Source of the DNA: Triangularia verruculosa
Taxonomy: Eukaryota; Ascomycota; Sordariomycetes; Sordariales; Podosporaceae
Length of the DNA stretch: 64,000 nt
Reading direction: 5' to 3'
Assembly: GCA_033296885.1 (NCBI GenBank)
Contig: MU863930.1
Coordinates: 1-64,000 of the forward strand
Part shown: in pieces, positions 55,054 through 64,000 of the stretch
Layout of the letters: every line of letters begins with the position of its first letter
Position numbering within the stretch: position 1 is the stretch's first letter
The notes under the pieces: model-generated
Told to the model about the DNA's origin: nothing
Databases searched by the model: none
Seen by the model: only the letters and a program-made list of their open reading frames with translations
Program-made: the position numbers and the translations under genes

Positions 55054-56340
55054 GATGGGGGCAGGCGACGGTCGTCACGTCGCAAGAGTATTGGAGACGA
55101 ATTGAGGCCCGTGGAATCCTGAATGTAGCAAGTTTGAGCCAGTTGATTATTTCGTTGTCGGGCTGGGAAGGCCGAGATGGCGCAGTCTCTTCGAAGTTAC
55201 CGGAAAGTGTCTGGTTTCCCGAGAACAATGCCCAAAGCTCCTCCGCCGGCCCCCTTTGAGCGCTTCTTTGTGGCTATTCAGTAAAGGCGACTCGTTGCCG
55301 ATGATGATAAGGAATTAAGAATTACGGTACTAGCGACTCGGCGCACTCGCTGGCAGGGTCGAGTGTTGAGGTGGCAGAATGGGGAGGGATGGATGCGACT
55401 GCGATCGCAATGAACAGCGGGTTGCAAGGCTGACTGACGTTGTACGCGGTCCGGCACCAAGCAGCACCTATCGCGCTGGAAAATTGTTGGAGGGACTCTG
55501 CGGCTTGAATTAAGCTATTGGTCTGTGCGCCGAAGCTGCAGGAACCGCTCTTTCGCTTCGAGAGCTCCCGGATGGCTTGGCGTACTAACCCTGACATTTG
55601 AGGTCTTCAGGGCAGTTTCTACTGCGAAATCTGGTGAATAGCTGGGATTTTAAAAAGTCCCGCTGAGATATCGTTGTGAATATCTACCTATCCAGCACTC
55701 GGATTGTTTGTTGGAGTGGGATCGCGAGGCTACTTCCAGCTGACGGGAAGTCACATGGTACGGCGCCAGTGCGGTCTCTCTGGGCGCCTTCAATTCCCGT
55801 CCCTCCATGCAGTGGCTTCGGGTGCCCCAAACCTCCAACCGAATTTCTCTAGAGGTGCCTATTGAGCAAAACATTCGAGTCCGTCTGATGTGGGATTTGC
55901 CCAGGCCATCCCGCTGTAGCTGTCAGTGTCGCGGCCCCATGGGGAAAAGGGCCTGGCTCGTATTTTAGTGCCCCGCTTGGCGCCATCCGAGGCACAGGTC
56001 AACTGTCAGCTCCATGGAGGTACCCGACAACTTTTGAACACGCCTCGAATTGGCCAACGTCGTCAGATCATCATTGCACAGCTGCCGCGTCTCATCGCCA
56101 TCCGGAATAAGCCTCTCCTATGTCCCAAACCCAGGTGCCGTGGCCTTCTCTGCCCTGATTTGTCCTGAACCATATCGCGCCTGGCCTATCCACCGCCGAT
56201 TTATTTCACTTTATTGGCCCACCAGCTCGCCAATTGCGCGACTTTTCCAGTCAAGATTCTTCAGCATCAAATATACATCCGCCGGCAGCCCCTTTACACG
56301 TTGAAGCTTCACCACCTTCACCTGACACTCATAGCCCACC
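55054..56340. other. Divergent intergenic region RPB7/MPO1
   Basis: A 1.3-kb region between divergent genes. A 91-aa minus frame at 55322-55597 is not supported by any family resemblance. Otherwise nothing is recognised. Confidence 0.5.
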
Positions 56341-57066
56341 ATGTCTCTGGACCTTGAAAAACAACTCACCTTTGTAAGCATAGCCCAACGACTAGGAAAC
56401 ACCACATGGCTCGGTTGCCGCTAGAATGGGAGGCTAATTTATTTGCCGGTTTTAGTATGGTGCATATCACCATAACCAAGTGAATATTGTCATTCACATG
56501 GTGTGCGTGCCCTTGATCTTATTCTCAGCATTTGCATTGGTAGGCGGATTCCACCGGGCAAGTCTTGATTGTGAAGTTCTGACATGTCGTCCCAGGCGTC
56601 AAACTATGGCCCCTTTTTCACACTGCCATCGTGGCTGTCAATACCCTATCTCACTCCGAACCTAGGCACATTTGCAGCCATGATATGGGGTGCTTTATAC
56701 CTCCTTCTTGAACCAGTTGCTGGAGGAGCTTTGGCATTGATCTGTCTCGCCTCAGCTGCTGGGACAAACTTCCTCCGAATTCAATACCCTGAGAGCGCCA
56801 ACCAGACCGCTCTTGCAATCCACATTGTGAGCTGGATTGCGCAGTTTGTCGGCCATGGCAAGTTCGAGGGCAGAGCCCCGGCCCTGCTTGATAATCTCTT
56901 CCAGGCCATCTTCCTTGCGCCCCTCTTCGTCTGGCTGGAGCTCCTGTTCATGATTGGGTACCGACCTGAGCTCAAGAAGCGTGTTGACAAGGCTGTCGCT
57001 GTCGAGATTGCCAAGTTCCGCGCACGGAAGGCTGAACAGGCCGAGAAGGCGAAGAAAGTTCAATAA
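56341..57066 (+). CDS. MPO1: Mpo1-type 2-hydroxy fatty acid dioxygenase (DUF962)
   Basis: Exons 56341-56373, 56456-56539 and 56596-57066 give 195 aa. The DUF962 pattern is clear: LTFYGAYHHNQVNIVIHMVCVPL (split by intron 1, His16/His17 likely iron ligands), four hydrophobic segments, and GHGKFEGRAPALLDN (His near 126). The C-terminus is Lys/Ala/Glu-rich. Yeast Mpo1 is an ER iron enzyme that shortens 2-hydroxy fatty acids by one carbon in phytosphingosine breakdown. The family match is strong; the substrate is by homology only. Confidence 0.9.
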
Positions 57067-57969
57067 GCGACACACCAGCTTAAACGCAATATCAAACACT
57101 TTATCATCTCTTGAGCTGCGATACCGAGAGATACAAATAAACCTTACAGAGGATGGCCATCAGCCGCCAAGGCCACATTCGGGAAACAGAGCCGCGAAAT
57201 GTTGAGGAGAGGTTAGTTCAGTGATTTTCTCACATCACGAGTCAAATGGAACCGAGTACAGCAAAGGTGACGAAACTATAGAAGAGGTTTCTAGTGTCGC
57301 ACCATCAGACGGGTGCTTTTTTTGCGAGATTGGATTGATCATAAACTGAGGCGCTATGGAGTGCAAAGAGGGCCATGCATTTGGGATTATGTATATTCTT
57401 TTTTTTTCCCGGATATTTTTCTCTCCGGCTGATTATTCCTGGCCAGGGGCATTTGGAAAGAATTCACTGTCTTTCTGAGTACGCATCGTTGGTGTGAAGC
57501 AATCACACAATGGAAAGAACTTTTAGGTGCATCACGGGGTTAGGGTTTAAAAATGTACAAGATCAAAGAGCGGGCAAACACTACCTAGAGGGACCAACCG
57601 TCTCCTACTTTTCGATACCTAGGGAACAAGATTTCTCACAGAAAACTCTCCCCTTTGACTATACTCCCCGGAATTATACAAGCCTCTACTCCCACCCATC
57701 ACGTCGTGGTGTGCGCGCGACTTGCAACTGGACACTTGGAAGCAAGAGTGACACATCACCACACCCCTGCTCTCAAGGTTGGCCCCCATAATAAATTCTT
57801 TATCGTTATCAGTAGCCACAAGTGTCTCTTCCTTGCGCGCGACACACACAACCGCGACAGCGCAGAACAGAAGAGCATCACCATTTTAGCAAACAAAGCC
57901 GCCAAAAATACAACACAGAGAACCATTTTCTTTCTCTTGAAAGAAATTGCAAAGCCACAAACGCTAGCC
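57067..57969. other. Intergenic gap
   Basis: MPO1 3' flank and promoter region of the next gene. No gene supported. Confidence 0.5.
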
Positions 57970-58696
57970 ATGGCGACACTCCTCCCTTTATCCTACCTCG
58001 TCCACCTCCTAGGTGGTAAGTTTTTCTCTCCCCAACTTTCTATTCCCTATTGTTTGTTGTCATCGTTGTCGCAAGAACCACAACATCACCACCACAACAC
58101 ATCCACTATATTCCCAACCACAGACGACCGCAATGCAGATCTTCTCCAGAATCTATGATTTCTCCCCCCCGAAAACTAACCACCCCAACCTCCCCCCACT
58201 CTCAGGCGTCCTCCCCCCATCGGCAATCAAATTCCTCGAAACCCACCTCCTCGACCCGTCCTCGCCCTTCAACACCGCCCTCTCCAAGTCCTACAGCCTC
58301 CTCTCCGATTTTATCACGTATCAGCTCTGGCCCGTCCTCGAGCCGAGCATGGACACGGCCGCGAAGTGCCTCCACGATTCCCCGCAGATCGTCTCGGTCG
58401 CGATCCTGCTCGGGGCGATCTTTGTGATTGTGCAGATTATGAGCTTTGTCAACAGGGTGATTCGGTTTTGGACCATGATGGCGATTAGGCTGGTTTTCTG
58501 GAGTGCGATCGGCCTGTTGGTCAGCATGGCGTGGCAGAGGGGGTTGGAGCAGAGCGTCAGGGATGTGATTGTGATGGGGAGCACGGTTTACGGCTGGGTG
58601 GAGGGTGTGGTGGGCGTTTGGGTGAGGGAGTATGAGGCTCATCAGAGGGCTTCGCAGGGGCAGCCGCGGTCGAAGGGGGGTTATGGGCGGTATTAG
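57970..58696 (+). CDS. Apq12-like nuclear envelope protein
   Basis: Exons 57970-58015 and 58206-58696, joined over a 190-nt intron with branch ACTAACC and acceptor CTCAG, give 178 aa (MATLLPLSYLVHLLGGVLPP onward). Two hydrophobic stretches are seen: SVAILLGAIFVIVQIMSF and MAIRLVFWSAIGLLVSMAW. The tail is Gly/Arg-rich and short. This arrangement fits fungal Apq12, an ER/nuclear envelope protein needed for membrane fluidity and nuclear pore assembly. Without the intron, an in-frame ATG at 58133 would give an alternative N-terminus. Family assignment rests on topology and resemblance, so it is less certain. Confidence 0.6.
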
Positions 58697-59272
58697 GTGA
58701 TTTTCTTCGCGGTTGACTGGCGGAGTGGTGGACGATATCTTCAGGACTTGCGGCATTGTAGAGATGTTTTGAGGAGAGGTATGACTTGGATCGGAAACAA
58801 CAAGATATGGCTGGATGACAATTGATTTGGCAACATGGCTTTGGGGTAGTTGGCTCGCATAGTCAGGAGTTACGGATGGTTGGTCTGGGTTATTATCTGG
58901 AAGATTGGGCTGGACGGGAACTAGAGCGGTGGGTTTCACTTTTTTTGGGAAACATATGAAGAATATGGCATCATGACAATGACGACAACGGAGGCGGTAT
59001 TTCTATTTTCACAACAGCAAGCAAGCGCCGCCATGCCATGTACAACACACGACACTAGACTTTGTGCCTATCATAAAAAAGTACAAATAATTTGCTTCTT
59101 GTTGTCAACAGTTCGTTCTTCTTTTACTATGCCACAACGCCTTCGCTATGCATTCCTGACTATGCACCAAGTTCCAAAATCAAGAAAAAAATCAAGAAAA
59201 AAATCAAACCAAACTCCCAGCCTATGAGATAATTCGCTCTCAAAGATAGCTTGTTCCGGATCACCGTTCAAC
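58697..59272. other. Convergent intergenic gap
   Basis: 3' flanks of the Apq12-like gene and GPN3; nothing recognised. Confidence 0.5.
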
Positions 59273-60241
59273 CTACTCGTCGTCCTCATATTCTTCATCA
59301 GCTAGCTCCTTAGGCTCCTGAGCTTCAGCCCACTGAATACATTCGTCGATGTAGCTCAGAATGCCGCCGACGCTATCCTCATCTGTACAGTCCAGCTTGT
59401 GATAGTGTACCATGCTAAAGTTTTCCAGCAACTGCGCAACAGCGGCATTCAACCTCTTGAAACCCGCACCTGACATCAGTGCGTCCTTCTCATCCGACTC
59501 AACTGGGGCCTGGTAGTCAATCCCCGCCTTCCTGGCCTCAACCTCGGCCGGGTCCTCCTCGATGAGCATCGTATCCGGCACGAGAAACTTCTTGAAGTCT
59601 TTCTTCCTAATCTGGTCTTTGACAAGGTCCATCTTGCTGAGGATGTTCAAATGCGGCAGCCCGAGCATGTACATGGAACTCAGCGCGCTCAACGACCCAG
59701 CAAAGTACTTGGCGCGGTCGACGACAAAGGTTGATTCTAGCAGGTAAGCGGCACAGAGCCTGATGTCGAGGTTGCCGGGGGAGCGGAGGAAGTTTACCAA
59801 GGCTGGGAGGACGGGGTAATGCGTGTAGAGCTCGATTTGTCCGGGCATGTCAAAGATGATGAGGTACTCTTCTGTGACGGAGTTGAGGGCCTCCTCGAGG
59901 AAGGAGAGGTTCTCCATGAGGAACTCGAAGCAGTAGATTAGACCGCCGTTGGGGCCGAGCTTGAGCTCGTCCATGACATCTTCGACGGAGATGAGGTCGC
60001 GGATGTCCAGGTCGGGGGTGTGCTCGAAAGACTCGGCGGCGGGGTCGAGGTTGACGTAGAAGCAGGAGCGGCGGTTTAGTTGGAGGTGGGTGATGAGGGA
60101 GGCACAAAAGGTGGACTAGGAAGGCGTGTCAGAGTTACATTATGCGAAAAAAAGGCTTGGTGATGGTTGTCTGGAAGTATAAGGAAGCCATACCTTGCCT
60201 GCGCCGGCGGGGCCCATCACCATCACTCCAAACTTCGACAT
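59273..60241 (-). CDS. GPN3: GPN-loop GTPase 3
   Basis: Exons 60241-60194 and 60115-59273 give 296 aa. The P loop GPAGAGKST (residues 10-18) is split by the only intron, exactly between K16 and S17. The family's GPN motif is in KLGPNGGLIYCFEFL (near 72), G3 is FDMPGQIELYTH, and SKMDL gives guanine specificity. The run LLESTFVVDRAKYFAGSLSALSSM resembles GPN3 rather than GPN1/2, and the acidic end (ADEEYEDDE) is typical. GPN3 works with GPN1/Npa3 in assembly and nuclear import of RNA polymerase II. Confidence 0.9.
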
Positions 60242-62030
60242 TGCTGCGGCGGTTGCAATCGGTCACACGTATGGCAAGGCTGAGCAGGATGAAATAATGA
60301 AAACCGTTGAGAATTGTACGGCCACCAATAAGCTTCGTGAATTGAGCCTTCTACGTCGTGGGTAGCTACGAGCAATAGGGACCGGAATGATGCGCTGACG
60401 ACACTGGCAAGACTCGATATCTTTTCCACCCAGCTTTGGCAAAAATTGCCCCGCAGTGGGGCATCAAAACGTTCAGGAACACATTCCAGTCCGTGCTTCC
60501 CCACCTCAAAAACCTTCTATCAAAGAATTGTCCAACCAGCAACGTGGAGTTCAGAGTGTTGCGAGAATCCACCAAAAAGTGAAGGCTGAAAGGTGTTAGT
60601 GTAGATATCGAGTTGGTGTTCTCCTGAGGCTAGTTTTGCTCGCTGACCAAACAAAATAGGACTTCTGCAGACATGTGGAGTGAAGTCTGTAAGACAGTCG
60701 GGCTCGGAGCCTTATCGGCGGGTAACTGTGACTCTACGTGCAGGCAGTTCGGAGCAAAATGGCATTCGTCTTATTTTGCTTGGCACCTTGCTGGATAGGG
60801 CGTCAAGAGCAACGCCCGAGACGATTGCGCCATGCTGGAGGTACCTTGCACATGGTATTAAACTCGGGGCCCCTCTCCCAGACAGGCGCAGGACCGCTTG
60901 TCAAGTTTCAAGCACTGTCTGGAGTTCGCAGCTAATGCAGGGCCTGGCACGGGGTGATGCTTGACATTGCGTAGCAAGTTAATTCATCAGGGCGAAATCC
61001 CCTATGTCGTCTTTGAATCTCGTGCGAGACGCGTAGATGGTGAATCTCTGCGACCGGCGCACCTTGAAGACCTGAGAGGGGCAGCTATGGCGCAATTTGA
61101 CGAAAAGGGACAGGCCCAATGTACACAGTACCCGGTCGGTAGGTGGTAAGCCATGTCTTGTACAAAATAAGAGGGTTGCCTCTTAGTAGCAAGAAAGGTG
61201 TGAGAGGAGCATACCCCAAAATGTGTTAATAATGCCCGGAATTCGGAGCATGGTTCTCGGAGCGATGGTTCAAGGCTATGATCGCCCTCTGTAGTCATTG
61301 TTCAGCCGTTTCTAGGTCTCTGCGAACTAGGTCTCCCGGCCAGGGAGACCGGAGTTTTTCAAGAAACCTCGATGGCCCGGCCGAGCGAGGGCATTATTTT
61401 GTGTGGCGGATGGGGCGCCAGTGCCCCGATACCCCGCCCTTTCCGTGTCCCAACCTTGCGGTGAAAAATGGCCGACGCTTGGCCCTTTCGGCCATTCTGG
61501 TTCAGGGACCTCCCCAAATTTCCTCAAATACTCCCGCACCCCCGAAGGAGTCTTCTTTCTCCCATCTTCTTTCAAGCGCTTCCTTCTACAACCCGCTCTG
61601 GTCTTCTGCCGTACCCGAATTGTCTTCGTTTAGTCCAGCCAGTCTCTTTGTTTTTGTCTAAAGGTGAGTCTCGATATCACGACTGGCTTCACGTTTCCCT
61701 CGAGGAAAGAAAAAGCCAGATCTTGGCCCCTCTGTTTTCTTATCGCACAATCTTCACTCCGCAAGGCGACCAGACAATCACCTAGGCGGCCCTCGCTCTT
61801 TTCCTGCGTCAATAAACCGAGCTCTCGGTGGACAATCGCTTCTTTGAGCCGTTGAGACTCCTCAACTAGAATTCCCAACCCCGCCAGATCTCTCCTCTGC
61901 TCCGACTCCTCCCCGAAACCAATCAAGGCCCCACGGAAACATTCATACCCCACTTGGCCCTTCTCGGAAGCAACGTCAACTAACTCGACCTGTCTCTAGA
62001 CACTTTTTCCCCTCTACATAATACCTCACA
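60242..62030. other. Divergent region GPN3/SAM synthetase
   Basis: A 1.8-kb region. The right part is probably the promoter and leader of the SAM synthetase gene, with a CT-rich tract at 61550-61600 and a likely leader intron (listed separately). No protein gene is supported. Confidence 0.5.
61664..61999 (+). other. Probable 5' UTR intron of SAM synthetase
   Basis: A consensus donor AAG|GTGAGT at 61664 follows a CT-rich tract. A CTAAC branch site near 61978 and acceptor TCTAG at 61999 precede the ATG by 31 nt. Removing the 336 nt would take upstream ATGs out of the leader. Inference from sequence only. Confidence 0.5.
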
Positions 62031-63365
62031 ATGGCTGCCAACGGTACAAACGGCTCTAACGGCGATGCCACCGGCATCAGCGGGTGGAAGCACTACAACG
62101 AGGGTACCTTCCTCTTCACCGTGAGTTGCCCAAATATGGCTATAATATTCCGAACATGCCAGTTCTGACCGCCTTTTACAGTCCGAGTCCGTCGGTGAGG
62201 GCCACCCCGACAAGATCGCCGATCAGGTTTCGGATTCCATCCTCGATGCCTGCCTGGCTGAGGACCCCCTCTCCAAGGTCGCCTGCGAGACTGCCACCAA
62301 GACCGGTATGATCATGGTCTTCGGTGAGATCACCACCAAGGCCAAGCTCGACTACCAGAAGATTGTTCGCAAGACCATCAAGGACATCGGCTACGATGAC
62401 TCCTCCAAGGGTTTCGACTACAAGACCCTGAACCTCCTCGTCGCCATTGAGGAGCAGTCTCCCGATATCGCTCAAGGTCTTCACTTGGATGACCGCCTCG
62501 AGAACCTCGGCGCTGGTGACCAGGGTATCATGTTCGGCTATGCCACCGACGAGACCCCTGAGCTCTTCCCCCTTACTCTCCTCTTCGCTCATCAGCTCAA
62601 CGCTGCCATGTCTGCCGCCCGCCGTGACGGCACTCTTCCCTGGCTCCGCCCCGACACCAAGACCCAAGTCACCATTGAGTACAAGCACGACAACGGTGCC
62701 GTCGTCCCTCTCCGTGTCGACACTGTCGTCATCTCTGCTCAGCACAGCGAGGACATCACAACCGAGAAGCTCCGCAAGGAGATCCTCGAGAAGATCATCA
62801 AGAAGACCATCCCCGCCAAGTACATTGACGACAAGACCATCTACCACGTGAGTTCGGCAGTTTACCCAAAAGTACGACGAGGCTATCCGCTAACACAATC
62901 TAGATCCAACCCTCTGGTCTCTTCATCATTGGCGGTCCCCAGGGTGATGCCGGTCTCACTGGCCGCAAGATCATTGTCGACACCTACGGTGGCTGGGGTG
63001 CTCACGGTGGTGGTGCCTTCTCCGGCAAGGACTTCTCCAAGGTCGATCGCTCTGCCGCCTACGTCGGCCGCTGGATCGCCAAGTCCCTCGTCGCTGCCGG
63101 CCTTGCCCGCCGTGCTCTCGTCCAGCTCTCCTACGCCATTGGTGTCGCCGAGCCCCTCTCCATCTATGTTGATACCTACGGCACCTCCGAGAAGAACTCT
63201 GATGAGCTTGTCGAGATCATCCGCAACAACTTCGATCTCCGCCCCGGTGTCATTGTCAAGGAGCTCGACCTTGCCAAGCCCATCTACCTCCAGACCGCCA
63301 AGAACGGCCACTTCGGCACCAACCAGAGCTTCACCTGGGAGCAGCCTAAGGCCCTCAAGTTCTAA
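62031..63365 (+). CDS. S-adenosylmethionine synthetase
   Basis: Exons 62031-62120, 62182-62847 and 62904-63365 give 405 aa. It has the three-domain SAM synthetase fold: FTSESVGEGHPDKIADQVSD (ATP/metal-binding, near 30), GAGDQGIMFGYA (near 141), PQGDAGLTGRKIIVDTYGG and the phosphate loop GGGAFSGKD (near 288). It makes S-adenosylmethionine from methionine and ATP in the cytosol, the donor for methyltransferases such as the SET protein in this window. Strong codon bias (preferring C-ending codons) fits high expression. Confidence 0.97.
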
Positions 63366-64000
63366 GTGGGATATAGTGTCGCAGAAGATTCAACTTCTTA
63401 CTGCAGATTCAATCTCATATAAGTCTACGGACTGTTCCTTTTTCTCTTTTTCTCTTCCTTTTTCTGGCATCTCTATGGATAAAGCATTGCTGGCGTACGG
63501 TTCTCAACAAACCTGGGTGGGCGGATAGACATATATCCAAGTGATTTTCTGCTTGTTTCATCGGTGGTTACTTATGGGTACGCTTTTGGCGTGGGTTTGG
63601 GTCACAATGTTGGTCTCGGAGTTTTGACGAACACAAAAAGGGTCGCCGCGGTACAGGGAGCGGTGCTGGGCGGCGGCGGTACAGGCGTCTTTCAACAAAG
63701 ACATTTTGCATGAGCCAAAAAGGCCAAAAGGTTATGACATTTGCGATACCCCATGGGGCAACGGCATTTGAGGAAAGCACATCGGCGTTTGGGGGAAAAC
63801 AAAAGAACTTCAACATCTTTTCTTTTCCTTTAACTATTTAGACGCTGAACCATCTTTTTGGCTTGAGCTGGGAAGCATGGGGACTAAGGCAACACTTAGA
63901 GAGATCTCGAGCCGTGGACTTTCACAGGACCCGGGCGAGATGCATGTCACTCTCGAGGAGTAATAATGAGTGAGAGAGAGGGAGAAAGAGAGAGAGAGTG
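63366..64000. other. 3' flank to window end
   Basis: 3' UTR of the SAM synthetase gene and flanking DNA; no further gene before the edge. Confidence 0.5.
63968..63999. repeat. (GA)n microsatellite
   Basis: An interrupted GA tract at the right edge that may continue outside the window. Confidence 0.8.

Overview
The window is nuclear DNA of a filamentous ascomycete. The evidence is many short spliceosomal introns (about 47-125 nt; GTANGT-type donors, CTAAC/CTGAC branch sites, YAG acceptors), fungal families (HET-domain protein, Mpo1, Apq12, Nsa2, Spt2, complex I 17.8 kDa subunit) and an A+T-rich left edge that looks mutated by RIP. Protein styles suggest Sordariomycetes, probably Sordariales; that placement is inference, since no rRNA or marker comparison was possible. 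Exon joins were worked out by hand from frame, splice sites and family motifs.

1-24 kb is accessory in character. After the RIP-like block come two small unknown genes, a tRNA-like Pol III element, an FAD oxidoreductase, an HSPA12-type Hsp70-like ATPase, a one-pass membrane protein of unknown function and a small helical protein. Next is a block of decaying genes at 12.3-18.1 kb: a flavin monooxygenase with an in-frame TGA, a HET gene with a 4-nt insertion and no C-terminus, and an RBR-type RING gene with a lost base and a TGA. A 384-bp non-autonomous hAT element with a perfect 8-bp target duplication lies just past the HET gene. Intact genes resume with a PMP24-type peroxisomal protein, an unknown protein with a Thr/Pro/Ala-rich head and an intact RBR ubiquitin ligase.

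24-43 kb is housekeeping: NSA2 (60S assembly), SPT2 (chromatin), RPP2 (ribosomal stalk), MPS1 (spindle checkpoint kinase), SIL1 (BiP exchange factor), a complex I 17.8 kDa-type subunit, a SET-domain protein, RPS15 (uS19), a secreted GH53 galactanase and an MDR-family reductase.

43.8-46.4 kb is the longest stretch without a supportable gene. From 46 to 64 kb lie a membrane-anchored glutaredoxin, an F-box-like protein, a charged coiled-coil protein with a Cys/His head, mitochondrial bL21, RPB7, an Mpo1-type dioxygenase, an Apq12-like protein, GPN3 and S-adenosylmethionine synthetase. RPB7 and GPN3 both serve RNA polymerase II (subunit and assembly/import), but neighbours are not operons and most other adjacency is probably incidental. 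No biosynthetic cluster, CRISPR array or complete autonomous transposon was seen. The best leads are the hAT element and the decayed block around it.
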